Below, in pieces: positions 1 to 10,575 of a stretch of 64,000 bases of DNA. Under the pieces are notes generated by a model. The model saw nothing but the letters and a program-made list of their open reading frames with translations. It was not told where the DNA came from and searched no databases. Both the position numbers and the translations under genes were made by a program. The DNA comes from Schistosoma haematobium. Its lineage: Eukaryota; Platyhelminthes; Trematoda; Strigeidida; Schistosomatidae. Position 1 is the first letter of the stretch. Each line of letters starts with the position of its first letter. The stretch covers positions 55,718,465 to 55,782,464 of the forward strand of contig NC_067195.1 of the NCBI RefSeq assembly GCF_000699445.3, read 5' to 3'.

Positions 1-17
1 CTACATATATTATCGGT

Positions 18-405
18 GTGAGGTTGTGGAGATTGCTAAGTTTTTGATTGAGACCATGAATCAATTAATGATAGACCACCATTGAAAACCTGGAAGTACA
101 GGACAACCCCTTCGTCCTAGTATGAGACTTCTCAGCAGTGTGCATTCACGATTCTGTGCAGGGAATTCGAATCCAGAACCTTCAGTCTCGCTTGTGAACG
201 CTAAAATCTAGACCACTGAGCTGGCCGTCATCCAACGGTGTTGACATCTAACTTTAACCAATCCACGAAATTTCGCGACCACCTTTCATTGTTTGAGGTA
301 GATACTTATCTCTACCTGACACGGATTAGCTTCAATGGTCATGGCGTTTCACTAGAACTCTGAAGATTACCTCATGAAGCCAGTCACTAATGAACACATA
401 TATGT
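18..405 (-). mobile_element. tRNA-headed SINE (family B), decayed copy
   Basis: Read on the minus strand this copy has a head, a tRNA-like segment with a box-A-like GCTCAGTGGTC and a box-B-like GATTCGAATTCC, then a hammerhead-like block and a 3' tail. The same order recurs about ten times in the window. The hammerhead core is broken here: CTGAGAAG replaces CTGAGGAG, and GAAGG replaces GAAAC. No protein is encoded. The tRNA likeness implies descent from a Pol III transcript; that is inference from the family type. Confidence 0.7.
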
Positions 406-409
406 TAGC

Positions 410-880
410 TTAACTTTATTCCTCATATTGAATATTGATTTTATTTTAATTTAGTTATATTGTTAAGCATTATGACACTTTTCGTTATCTACTTTATAAG
501 AATTGATATCCAATGTATACACGTTATATATATCATATTGAATATCTTCATATATCTTTCTCTGTTTTAGACTTTTTTAAAAATCAACTTTAAACATGCA
601 TTTCAACTTCATAAAATAACCGATAATCTCAGATAACTGTTTCCAATCATTCTGATTATTTTCAACTTATTACTACTTACTACCAAATGAGAAGTTTTAA
701 GAAAGAATAAATTAATATTCATTCTTATTATGATTGTGGTGTTTAGAATTGAAATAAAAGTTTATTATTAAAATATGTAATAAACATCTTTACTATTCTG
801 ATCAAATAATCATTCTCTTATTTAAAGTTATTTTAGCTGAATTGTTTATTTTATTGATCGAATTTACAAGAAAAAAAATA
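410..880. other. No gene seen, AT-rich
   Basis: AT-rich sequence with short poly-A/T runs. I see no coding frame, RNA gene or recognisable repeat. Confidence 0.5.
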
Positions 881-884
881 GAAG

Positions 885-1280
885 TCTTCTATCTGACGTT
901 TGTGCTGATGATGTCGTTCAGAAGAACGATGAAAGCTCCACGACCAAACCATCCAGCTCAGAGAACAAAACTCCATCAATATCTTGAAAATATTTTTTCC
1001 TTTTGAAGAGGAAATTAGGAAAAGACACTGAAAGTGGATAGGGCACACATTCCGGAAAGTATCAGACTGTATTACGACACAAGTTCTAACTTGGAACTCT
1101 GAGGGGAAAAGGGGTAGATCGAAAAGCACATTGCACTGTGATTAGGACGCAATGACTAAACGAATGACTAGCAACTGGGAACAACTGGAAAGGATCATTC
1201 AGTACGGAGTTGGTTGGAGAATACAGGTGGGCGTCCTGTGCCTCTCCAGGAGGAGTAATACAATATCATACTTGTCATGC
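885..1280 (+). mobile_element. LINE remnant, RTE-like C-terminal end
   Basis: The plus strand from about 1015 conceptually reads, over several frameshifts and stops, like the C-terminal tail of RTE-like reverse transcriptases: a KWIGHT-like block, then NPEGKRKRGRP-like, then GWR near 1210. The stretch at 890-990 has a diverged partner near 21,935-22,030, so it is dispersed repeat DNA. It is non-functional and there is no intact reading frame. The family assignment rests on motif resemblance only. Confidence 0.5.
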
Positions 1281-2039
1281 ATATAATTCTATTCGAACAG
1301 TTATTAAGTGAAGCACCCAGTTTTACGAAAACTTCTATCCATATACTTATTTGAATTTTAATAATTAATGTGCATCAGAAAGGTCATTTTATTGTTCTAT
1401 ATACTGTGTTCAGAATTCAACAATCCATTTAAGCATTCATTATTGAACTTTAGTGATCATGACTGTTAACATATGATAATATCTTTGTTTAATGTAATTA
1501 TAAGACAACTATAATCTATCATCATTTCTGTGCTCTTTATCAGTTGTAGATAAATTGTCATCATCTTCACACGGCAATTACAAGAAATTTTAGTTGAAAA
1601 ATTGTTATACTATTAGTATGTACTTGACTGAGAGTCACTTGGTAGTAGATGTTCCAGCTATCATATGATAATGCCGATCATAGTAAATGTATTGGCAACT
1701 ATTCTTAATAAATGACAAACAAGAGCCATTTGTTAAGTAAATATAAGTGTCAAGCATAAAAACAGTCCCCACAATTTCTCATTCCATTTCACGTCTTTGT
1801 GTGCGTTTCACAAATATCAGCCTTGTCAAATCCTATAGTATTTAGGAGCAATAGTAATTGGAATAATGGTTTTATGAATTTGGATATAACTATATAGTGA
1901 AGTAGTTGAGGAATATCAATAGGTGAAGATAGTGAAAACTAACTGGGCATAAAGCATACCCGATAATTTTCGGATATGATGAATATTCCCTAAATAAATG
2001 AGTTGCTACTGACAAACATGTTAATAAGGCATCTTATAT
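1281..2039. other. No gene seen
   Basis: AT-rich intergenic DNA. I find no frame with codon structure, splice context or repeat signature that I can support. Confidence 0.4.
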
Positions 2040-2044
2040 TGGTT

Positions 2045-2236
2045 GTTTAAATCTTCTCATTAACGTTTAGTGTTGCAATTCTTCAGTCTCTTATTGATAT
2101 ATATGCATCCTGTGTGAATTAACTCAATATTACCTTAAATCACAAGCATTATAAGCAAAGATGGATGGTGGCTATCAGTGGAATCCTCGACGCGCGTTTC
2201 GTCCTAGTTGGGACTCGTTAGCTGTCTTCTAGAATT
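2045..2236 (-). mobile_element. Smα-type SINE, 5'-truncated copy
   Basis: On the minus strand this starts inside the hammerhead and runs into the Smα tail, which reads GCTTATAATGCTTGTGA-like and then a GAATT..CACAGGATGCAT-like block. The tRNA-like head is missing. Schistosome Smα elements are known to carry an active hammerhead. This copy shares the GGACGAAACGCGCGTC block with the two larger copies at about 9.2 and 13.8 kb. Confidence 0.75.
2184..2226 (-). ncRNA. Hammerhead ribozyme, G5-mutated
   Basis: Minus strand: AGCTAACGAGTCCCAAC, then GGACGAAACGCGCGTC. The stem II pair GTCC/GGAC, the GAAA and the GTC cleavage triplet are present. The invariant CTGA is CTAA, so the core G5 is A, a change expected to abolish most cleavage. 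Probably inactive. Confidence 0.7.
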
Positions 2237-2239
2237 AAA

Positions 2240-2944
2240 CTAATATTCTCAAAGCATTCTTATTATTACAATTGATCATTGTTAATTTATCGCTTATCAC
2301 TGGTATTCTAATTTAACACTTTACCAGATTTAATGGATTATTTAGTTAAATCAGTCGATCCTATTATGTGACACTTGAATTAGTAGGTGGATCTTGCATT
2401 GACATGTGTATTCACACATCAAAATATTTTTTGGCAATCATTAGTTGACCAGTTTCAAAAATGCTAAAATTATATATATAATTGATGAATTGTAATTATA
2501 ATTCGTTTTAACTCCTAGGTATTCTATGTAGTTGAGCCATGCTAAGCTGGTAGATCGATATGGAAACCTGAAATTTAGTGACTGAAAATGGTTTATACAA
2601 CAACTTAGCCTCTATCGTTATTATCACAAGCAAATTACATAACAGTTCAGTATGTAATCTAAACCATAGAATCTGTTTAACGTAACGTAAATAATATCGC
2701 TTTAAAGAAACGGCAGATAAAGCTTAGTGTTTAGTTTTTTAATTCGTAAATACAAATTACTTATATTGACTATCCCATCTCGTCTTGAAAGAACAGAATT
2801 CGTTAATAGAAATAATCACAAACTTTACAGCATTATATGTATATTTATGATTCGTACTAAAATACTACTGTGTTCGCACACAGATTTTTATACATACAAA
2901 CATGGAGAAAGATGTTTGCACTGTTCAACTACTATATACCACAC

Positions 2945-2995
<51 letters not shown>

Positions 2996-4100
2996 TTATT
3001 TAGTGTGCTGTTTCAATGATACGCTGTGTATAGCAGTAAAATAGCATTTTACATTTCTGTTTTAAAAGTATTTGCTTTTGCAAAATAAATATCTCTCTTG
3101 ATTACACTGATTTAATCTCAGTAATAAAATAAAATTGATTAGGAAAAGCAATTTTATTGATGTTAATCTCCTTATTGACGCATTTATTTATGATCAAGTG
3201 CGTTTGCATTTGTATATTAGCGCCAATAACAACATCAATCAGTACACATACACATACATATAATGTTAACGAAAAATTTTAAAAAAGTCTATACACACAT
3301 ATCCGCATAGATTACACCCAACATAATTTATCTATCATCACTAGTCGATGATTGTAAATGTATTTATGAATTGGTTTATAAAATATAGCACAAAAATATC
3401 AATAACAATATAAATCACAGTAGACTGAAGATAAAAATATTTATGAAACACAGGTATACAGATATAAGATAGGGGAAAGAAATCCGAAACTAATTTAGGA
3501 AAGGTATTAGAAAATATAATTAACAATTATCATTGAAGAAATTCATTCCGAGTATACACATAGAGAAGAAAAGAGAAGTTTAAAACATTCGAATTCTATA
3601 AACGTTTAAAAAGGGAAAAAAACAACGAAAAAGATAAACGAAATGTATCTCAGAGGAAAATATATTAAACTTGTGGAAATATGGTAGTACAGTTGGCTAC
3701 AACATACAGATAGTAAACAAAAACTGTTTGCATATAGTCAGTGAAAAAGAAAAGACATTTGTGAAAGTTTCTAAACAGCTTCGTAGAAAACAAATGTAAA
3801 CTGAAAAGTTTGAAACTTAATTAAGACATATGTATTGAGTGTTCGAATGGAACATTGAATAGTACATCCACAATACCTTTAGTTAGAGTGAATACATATC
3901 CAGAAAGATAATACAATAAAAAGTATATTACGACTACTACCAGTAATAATAATGATAATAAGCATTACTATTATTTTTATCATTATGAAACAAATTTATG
4001 TATACACATTTCTTATAATTATATTTTAAAAAAAGAAAATACTTTAGAACTTTATTATAGCAAAGAATATTATCACTATATGAATAATTAATATACATGA
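2240..4100. other. Intergenic, with a TA microsatellite
   Basis: This stretch lies downstream of the DnaJ gene. It holds an alternating TA run at about 2949-2992 and poly-A-rich DNA at 3590-4050 that may include the DnaJ 3' UTR. No other gene is recognised. Open frames across the TA run are low-complexity artefacts. Confidence 0.5.
2949..2992. repeat. (TA)n microsatellite
   Basis: About 22 uninterrupted TA units. Confidence 0.95.
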
Positions 4101-4958
4101 TTAACCATTAGCAATAGCAACTGGTTGACCATTGATTGTTTTCATTTTTAATATACCATTTTCTTCTATTTCAATTGTTTCTATACCATCTTGTACTATT
4201 TTACGTGTTGTAACACATTTTCCATTTTCAATTTTAGTTGAAGTTGATCGAAATGTTTCTTTTCTCATTGGTGGATGACCAGGACGACTAGAACTACCAA
4301 AATTAAAACTATATGATGTTTTTGTAGATAAACTACGTACTGGTACATTTTGTGGTAAACTTGTTTTACGTATACGTTCAACATGATGAAATCGTGGTTG
4401 ATGTTCATTAGTTGATTTATAACTAGTTGTATGATGTAAATGACGACTAGGTAATACATTGAAATGATGATCATTATTAAATATATCATGTAAATGACTA
4501 TGTGATCGAAATAGACCAGCTGTATCCATAAATGCATTCATCATATCTACATGTTTGCTGAAAAATTCACGGAACACTTCTTCAGGATCTCGAAATGTAA
4601 AGCCGAAATCATTAAATGGAAAGAAATCACTCGTATCAAATATATCATCTGTGAAAAATGTTCCTGATGCTGTATGTCGACGTCGTCCACTAGGTGGTCT
4701 TGTTGATTTAGAAGTTTTTACATGTGTACGATTTAAGCCATCTTTACCATGTGAATCATAGACAGAACGTTTTTGTGGATCTGATAAAACTTCATAAGCT
4801 GCACTAATTTCTTTAAATTTTTTTTCTGCTTCTTCTAAATTTGTTGGATTTTTATCTGGATGCCATTTAAGTGCTAAACGACGATATGCACGACGTACTT
4901 CTTCATCTGTAGCTGTTTTAGTTAAACCTAACACTTTATAATAACAAATTGAACTCAT
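4101..4958 (-). CDS. DnaJ (Hsp40) co-chaperone, DNAJB6/B2-like
   Basis: An intact 285-residue frame with no intron. The J domain is at about residues 4-70 ([20 protein letters not shown]) and has the HPD triad at 33-35, the contact that stimulates Hsp70 ATPase. A Phe-rich segment follows at about 99-135 ([20 protein letters not shown]), then a Ser/His-rich middle and a C-terminal block ([19 protein letters not shown], then LKMKTINGQ) like the tail of DNAJB6/DNAJB2. There is no Cys-rich zinc domain, so it is class B. Members of this group bind Hsp70 and hold back aggregation of misfolded clients in cytosol and nucleus. The start is the only ATG before the J domain and the size fits the family. 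Its third-position A/T bias matches the host. It is the best-supported host gene here. Confidence 0.93.
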   Translation of the reverse strand: MSSICYYKVLGLTKTATDEEVRRAYRRLALKWHPDKNPTNLEEAEKKFKEISAAYEVLSDPQKRSVYDSHGKDGLNRTHVKTSKSTRPPSGRRRHTASGTFFTDDIFDTSDFFPFNDFGFTFRDPEEVFREFFSKHVDMMNAFMDTAGLFRSHSHLHDIFNNDHHFNVLPSRHLHHTTSYKSTNEHQPRFHHVERIRKTSLPQNVPVRSLSTKTSYSFNFGSSSRPGHPPMRKETFRSTSTKIENGKCVTTRKIVQDGIETIEIEENGILKMKTINGQPVAIANG

Positions 4959-5367
4959 AATTATAAGAATTAGTTAAAAAATTAAATGTCTATCTGTTAT
5001 CTTTATCAATTGAAGTTATTTCCCTATGAATGTGCTCTTGATAATTTCAATTAGATTTTCTAAAATTAAAATAAAAAATATACATTGTATAAATTTTACG
5101 GTGACTATTGTGAATGATCACTTTTAAAGTAATTAAGGTTATTCATGAATGTATATGATTCAGTCAGTCAGTCAGTCAGTCAGCTACAACGTAGGACCAG
5201 GCACATATATGCATCAGTCCAAGTTGCCATATCTCAGAATGTATATGATTGTGAACACAAAAACACGTTTATACCATAAACGAAATTTATTTAATACAAT
5301 TAATGTAATAAGAAGACGAAGATTATTAGAACTATGTGATATATTAACGCAATACATCTTGAACATA
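4959..5367. other. DnaJ upstream region with (TCAG)n-led repeat fragment
   Basis: The upstream side of the DnaJ gene; I cannot assign a promoter element. At 5158-5240 a (TCAG)5 run leads into GCTACAACGTAGGACCAGGC, the same sequence found at the 3' end of the short RTE derivatives in the palindrome arms. It is therefore an RTE 3'-end fragment. Confidence 0.5.
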
Positions 5368-5736
5368 AATAGAGCAAGAACAAACATTGATGCAGAATAG
5401 TATGAATTCATATTATTTCGAGGTTTCTCGTCAGCTGCTTACAAACCAAAATTGTGATAGAATTTTTACATGGAGACAGTGTGAAACAATTGACACAAAT
5501 GAGTGTAAATAATGTGATTACAATAATAACTATATATATATGCTAGGAACAGGTCAGATTTCAAAAGAGGGGGGTTAATCCAGGGTGGGTGGTGTAATAA
5601 TTTAGTGAAGTTCATAAATTGTGTGATAATTGTAGAGATTAATGGAATTAAATAATGATAAGGTAGATTACGTAATAATAATTAAATAGGGTTTGGAAAG
5701 TTAAGATGATTTAAGAGGATCAGGTGACGGAAATGT
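5368..5736 (-). repeat. Penelope pseudo-LTR, left inverted copy
   Basis: Reverse complement of 6527-6896 over its whole length. The inner edge is at ACGGAAATGT and the outer edge at AAATAGAGCAAGAAC. It includes a hammerhead motif near the outer edge. Confidence 0.9.
5392..5438 (-). ncRNA. Hammerhead ribozyme in Penelope repeat
   Basis: On the minus strand: GCAG, CTGACGA, GAAACCTC, GAAA, a long self-complementary stem III through ATGAATTCAT, then ATT and CTGC. Stem I is GCAG/CTGC. Stem II is only two pairs (GA/TC) around AACC. Stem III has one A·C mismatch. The cleavage triplet would be ATT, allowed by the NUH rule. All conserved core bases are present, so activity is plausible, although stem II is minimal. 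Confidence 0.75.
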
Positions 5737-5741
5737 CCAAT

Positions 5742-6416
5742 GAGTTATAAAAGGGTATTGTGCGAAACCTTTTTGACCGCACACGAAAAATCTGCTCAAA
5801 AGAATGCCTCGAAGAAGAAATTACTACAATCACCAAATGCCTACGTGAAAATGCATATCCGGATAAATTCATCCACAAATATGCTAATACAAACCCTCCG
5901 ATTAAGCATGATACAGTTGAAAAGAAAACCTGCTTCCTATCCTTACGCTTCAAAGGAGATGAAGTCGCCGGAATTATCAATCACAGAATTAATTCCGCTT
6001 TAAAAGTGACCTACCCGGCAGCCAAACTGACTACGTTATGGAAAACATACTGCTCACTGAAACAAACGAAAATCGACAAGTCCTCTCCCCTCAGTTGCTC
6101 CAACTGCATTTACCAATTCACATGTACGTGCCGTAGCACATTCATTGGAAGAACTGAGAGAAGAGTACAGGTTCGCATTTCTGAGCATATTCCGAAGAAC
6201 TTGACGCTGCGAGGGACTAAAGCTTTTAACGGTGCAATAGCTCGGCATCTACTTGATACCGGGCATACCGTCGATATTATGCGCGCGTTTAAAATAATCA
6301 ATAGACAAAGAACTACTACCACTCTCCGCTTTGCTGAAGCCATTGCAATTAAGAAACTGAAACCGGACTTATGCATCCAAAAAGAGACTTTAATAAACTT
6401 ATCACTACCCTGGTAA
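5742..6416 (+). pseudogene. Penelope-like ORF remnant: RT end plus GIY-YIG endonuclease
   Basis: About 218 residues in one open frame from 5760, with the frame also open a little upstream. The N-terminal third (FDRTRKICSKECLEEEI, then CLRENAYPDKFI) matches the thumb/C-terminal end of Penelope reverse transcriptases. From about residue 115 come the Cys-rich CSNCIYQFTCTC and the GIY-YIG-type FIGRTERR..VRISEH, then a GHTVDI block and the terminal CIQKETLINLSLPW. Such endonucleases nick target DNA for target-primed reverse transcription. The RT catalytic motifs are missing, so this is a 5'-deleted fragment and not a working gene. Confidence 0.85.
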
Positions 6417-6526
6417 TCTTTTTGTTTCTGTTTGTTTTGTGTTTTGGTTATTTTATTCATTTACTTATTCTAAGATAATTTATACTCCCCCCCTATTACC
6501 TGATTCTTAAAATAAATTTTATTCAC

Positions 6527-6896
6527 ACATTTCCGTCACCTGATCCTCTTAAATCATCTTAACTTTCCAAACCCTATTTAATTATTATTACGTAATCTAC
6601 CTTATCATTATTTAATTCCATTAATCTCTACAATTATCACACAATTTATGAACTTCACTAAATTATTACACCACCCACCCTGGATTAACCCCCCTCTTTT
6701 GACCTCTGACCTGTTTCTAGTATATATATATAGTTATTATTGTAATCACATTATTTACACTCATTTGTGTCAATTGTTTCACACTGTCTCCATGTAAAAA
6801 TTCTATCACAATTTTGGTTTGTAAGCAGCTGACGAGAAACCTCGAAATAATATGAATTCATACTATTCTGCATCAATGTTTGTTCTTGCTCTATTT
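6527..6896 (+). repeat. Penelope pseudo-LTR, right copy
   Basis: In the same orientation as the ORF. It starts ACATTTCCGTCACCTGATCC and ends TTCTTGCTCTATTT. The first stretch (6527-6720) and the hammerhead near the end match the left copy in inverse. Confidence 0.9.
6825..6871 (+). ncRNA. Hammerhead ribozyme in Penelope repeat
   Basis: Identical in sequence to the minus-strand motif at 5392-5438: GCAG, CTGACGA, GAAACCTC, GAAA, a palindromic stem III with ATGAATTCAT, ATT, CTGC. The core is intact. Being in the sense strand of the element it could trim transcript ends. Confidence 0.78.
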
Positions 6897-7704
6897 AAAT
6901 TCATAAAGGGAACCAATTGTATGAAACATCTTGAACAATCTGATCACACATATAGACCTGTTAAGAACATTTATATATACAAATAAAAAATATCAACTAG
7001 ACTAGAAATAAAGGGTAAGAGGAAACTGAAAATTATTATAGAACTGAATAACTTCTCACAAATTATCCACCTCCATAAACAACGAAACTTCTTTATTCAC
7101 TACTTATTGATGATTTTTTTATTGCATTTCAATAACTGCATAACAAAATATCTGCACAGATTAAAAGAATACAAAAATGAAATATTTGTAGATTGTTTTC
7201 GGTATTCCATTTGCTTATTTCAAAACAGTCAGTACTGTATTATTACTGATCGATTAATTAGATTATATATATTACCTCTTAGGAATACATGATATACCTG
7301 TTATAAAATCAAATAAATGATCTCATGTGATCTTAGAGACAGTCAAACTAAGAATAGGATTTAAAACGTTATTCTCTATGTGTATGTTTGGTATGCACAT
7401 GGAAACATTCATCGAATTCAGCGGAATAACGAATAGATTAAAAGATGGTATAATAATGAGACCATTAGTTTTTTTTTTACTAATTTTCAAGCAATATGAA
7501 GAAATTTTTAAAAAAAAACAACAACTGAAAATGTTAGAATACCAAGTAAACAAACAATAATCAATAAATAAATGTCTAACACATGGTGTATAGATACTTT
7601 TAATCAAATTAACTGAGTAGCAAACAGATATGGAAATCAACAATTAAGTCAACAATTTATTAATATTTTTTACATAACTGAAATTATTGAGTGATAGTTT
7701 TTTT
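6897..7704. other. No gene seen
   Basis: AT-rich, with overlapping open frames on both strands at 7327-7643 that lack family motifs and consist largely of poly-A/T-encoded residues. I see no supported feature. Confidence 0.4.
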
Positions 7705-7890
7705 CTTATAGTTTAGATTATGAACCAATCTTAGTCAGGTAATCATTGGGAACTAAGGAAGATTGTTTCGTCCTAGTATGAAACTTCTCACTAATGCACA
7801 ACCATTTACCCACCTTGGAATGAAATACAGGACCTATAGACCTCACCGTGCAAGCCTAATCTGTAGACCATTGAACCAACTTTCAGTGAT
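7705..7890 (-). mobile_element. SINE family B, decayed fragment
   Basis: Minus-strand remnant of the family-B layout: TTTCGTCCTAGTATGAAACT (inverse hammerhead block), then a tRNA-like block near 7835-7880. Much diverged. Confidence 0.5.
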
Positions 7891-8154
7891 ATATATGTAA
7901 AATTTCAATCAATTTCAGTGTTTTCTGCTTTCTAGTGGTTGTCAAAGTAATATGAGTCCGTGATATAAGCTATGAGAATTCAACAACTTCAACACAAACT
8001 CCTAAGTTAATACTGTTTTATTAATCGAATTTGAACTTTATTTCGTCGAATAAAATCTTTCATTTTTAATGCTATTAACGAATTTCTAACTTCTCATTAG
8101 TATTGTCGTTTAGGCAACTTATGTTAATATATATAAGTAGTATGTAACTCCAAT

Positions 8155-8375
8155 CGTATGTGGAATGCCTGTCAGCAGAGCAGTATAGAGAAGATTGAAT
8201 TGAAGAAAACAGAAAGGGCATCAGAGAGCAATTAGGATGACAACCAAATCTGAAGAATGAAGAATTCTGTACAGGACAAATGAAAGATGTGTAAATAAAG
8301 TATTTTAGAAAGCACTGTGTAATTTTGCACGAGATAATAAATTGGTTTTCCCCACCTGAGTGTCAGTGTTTTGCC
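8155..8375 (+). repeat. Dispersed repeat R1
   Basis: The segment runs from a GAGAAGATTGAATTGAAG-like block to AATTTTGCACGAGATAATAA and TTTTCCCCACCTGAGTG. Diverged copies lie in both palindrome arms (about 25,770-26,020 and 53,780-54,030), and a short end fragment abuts the right palindrome edge (56,629-56,665). No coding content or family name recognised. Confidence 0.65.
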
Positions 8376-9035
8376 TTAAAGTTCGTTAGTAGTATATCAC
8401 TTACAAGCGAAGGGTATTTAATCTGCTTTCTATTTGCACAGTAAGATTTTATTCCTTTTTTTAGCTGATGATTTGCTATGGATCAGGTTTAAAGAAGATG
8501 ATAAGAGATCGTTTATAAATTGATTATTGACGGAAGTCGGTGTTTTTAGAAATGGTTACAACTAACTATTAAGGTGTAGAAGGTTGACGAAATGAACATT
8601 CAAAAACGAACCTATATAGTATCCAAATGACTTTTTTTCTCAATCAATTTTAATAACTATTGAACGCACTGAATATAAATTTATGTATTTAATTTATCTG
8701 TCAAACAACGACTGTTCATAAGTATATATATATGTATATGTATATGCAGAAGCATATCGATCTGATCAAATTCAACGTTCTAACCATTATGCTTTGGTTT
8801 TCGTTTCATACAATAGATGAAGAAATAGAAATTCACGGTCTATACTCAGTTATTATGTTTGAAAATGGATTTGCATAATTCTATTCTATCAAATCTCAGT
8901 TCACTATCGATATTGATCATTCATATTGTTTGTGCGTAGAGTAACATATCTATAAAATGATACTTTATGAAAATTGAAATATTAGCTTAACAGAAAGGTG
9001 ATTACTAATTGATCAAGATTATATTGTTGTTAAAT
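8376..9035. other. No gene seen
   Basis: AT-rich; only a short TATATG-type run near 8722-8745. Confidence 0.4.
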
Positions 9036-9420
9036 TCACTTGGTGTTGTTTACTTGTATCTTATTATTGTTATTTAGGACTGAAATTGATCAGTCTCATA
9101 TGCCGAAAAGAAACTGATCAATTGCAGTCTTGAATAACGATGGGAAGATATAAGTAACAACAAGTGCATTTTTAAAAACCTCACCCGATTACACAAGCAG
9201 GTGGCTATCGGGACTCAGTAGCTAAGCGAATGACGTGATGATTTTTGAAGCGAATGGTACTGAGTTTGAGTGAACATCAACTCTAGGATGCAGGTGCACC
9301 GAGCTGAAGATTCCCGAATAGGACGAAACGCGCGTTCTGGATTCCATTACTAGCCACTATTTATCTTTGCTTATAAAGATTATAATGCGTTAAGTGAATA
9401 CGAGTATTGTGATACAAATC
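9036..9420 (+). mobile_element. Smα-type SINE with an inverted tail at its 5' side
   Basis: A plus-strand copy in order: tail-like GATGGGAAGATATAAGTAAC, a CTCACCC junction, a tRNA-like head (GGACTCAGTAGCTAAGCG and a decayed box B), a hammerhead block at about 9300-9345, and a tail GCTTATAAAGATTATAATGC. Just upstream (9036-9105) lies the tail in inverse orientation, forming a fold-back with 9120-9165. Box B reads GAGTTTGAGTGAAC, weaker than the GGTTCGAGTCCC of the copy at 13.8 kb. Confidence 0.75.
9298..9346 (+). ncRNA. Hammerhead ribozyme, core-mutated (Smα)
   Basis: GCTGAAGATTCCC, then GGACGAAACGCGCGTTCTGG. The core CTGANGA reads CTGAAGA, so the core itself still fits. Stem II is weakened (ATTCCCGAATAGGAC) and the cleavage triplet is GTT. 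The upstream stem I strand CCGAG does not pair well with CTGG. Probably weak or inactive. Confidence 0.6.
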
Positions 9421-9569
9421 AAAGCGATAAAATCTGGATGTTTTTTTAAAAGAATTCATTTGTCAGAGAAAATTATGTTTATTATAGTTTTGAAAATAAA
9501 AAAAACGAATGTCAATTAAAACATAATGACAAAATATAATCAGTATGATATCTTTAACAAAACATGATT

Positions 9570-9695
9570 ATATATATATTCACTGGGTATTGTTTACTTG
9601 TATCTTCCCATTGTTAAGAATTACAATTGATCAGTCTCTTGTTGGCATATGTGCATCCCTTACGGAGCACCTCGATATTTTATATATCAAAGTCA
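9570..9695 (-). mobile_element. Smα tail fragment
   Basis: Plus strand reads CACTGGGTATTGTTTACTTG, then ACAATTGATCAGTCTC and CACCTCGATATTTTA, the reverse complement of the Smα tail seen at 13,966-14,082. Confidence 0.6.
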
Positions 9696-9699
9696 AGGT

Positions 9700-10413
9700 C
9701 ATATGCTTTAAAGTATCCTTAATCTAAATTTAAACAGTTCACCTACAATTAAAGATATCATTTATTTTTCATCTTTAATCATTTAATTCAACGACATTAA
9801 TGTAATACATTATGCTGATTTATAGATACAAGTTGAAAAAAATGATTACGTTCTAGAATAAATTAATTGAAATCAGAAAAGAGGATAATTATATTACAAC
9901 TTAGTGATTTGACAGTATAGTTCTCGTTGTGATAAAAAACGATTCTGATATACATTGATGTATGTAAACATAAGTCTTGACTTTCAGGAAGTCTCAAACT
10001 AACATGAAATGATTATCAACTGTATACTGATCTTTTATTGATTATTCAGTGGTTGTCAATTTATAATGCAACATACCTTTAAGACTTATTAGAGAACTGT
10101 CCACAAGATAAACCTCCTCACTTAAAAACCTTATTAAATTTAGTAATTACAATTTAAAGCATGATTATGATGTAGACTGAAGGAATTAATAAGGTAAGTA
10201 GCAAAGTACAAATTATTTTTCGGAACATAATTGTACGATCATTTGATGCATCCATACACATACAACTCAAATCTATATATGCATTATCATGAGGTATAAA
10301 ATAGTTAATCAATTCACACTGGATAATAATATGTGATGGTTAGAAATCAATAATAATTTGTATTGACAAAAGTAAGTACATTTTGAACAATTGGTGTATA
10401 ACAATCAACGTAA

Positions 10414-10475
<62 letters not shown>

Positions 10476-10575
10476 ACATACATATACTTGTTGACATAAA
10501 ACGCCATCATCAGTTGTATAGTCATTCAACTTGATAACTAAATATTATAAACAATTATTGAATTATTATCAGAAA
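9700..10575. other. Intergenic with long (TA)n run
   Basis: No gene seen. An alternating AT tract occupies about 10,414-10,471; open frames across it are artefacts. Confidence 0.5.
10414..10471. repeat. (TA)n microsatellite
   Basis: About 29 uninterrupted AT dinucleotide units. Confidence 0.95.

Larger units (their letters stand above)
5368..6896 (+). mobile_element. Truncated Penelope-like element with inverted terminal repeats
   Basis: Two near-identical repeats in opposite orientation (5368-5736 and 6527-6896, about 370 bp each) enclose a single remnant ORF. The ORF holds the end of a reverse transcriptase and a GIY-YIG endonuclease. Penelope-like elements are known for terminal pseudo-LTRs in direct or inverted order and for hammerheads in those repeats, and both traits are visible. 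The main RT domain is absent, so this copy cannot move on its own. The few differences between repeats (near 5560-5570 versus 6690-6710) suggest a fairly young insertion. Confidence 0.85.

Noticed and set aside
2727..2993. 88-codon open frame ending in a Tyr-Ile repeat
   Set aside because: The repeat is a TA microsatellite read through; the front part has no motif.
4265..4761. Open frames on both strands inside the DnaJ gene
   Set aside because: Shadows of the DnaJ coding frame with no motif of their own.
10340..10529. Two overlapping minus-strand frames
   Set aside because: Both are products of the (TA)n tract.
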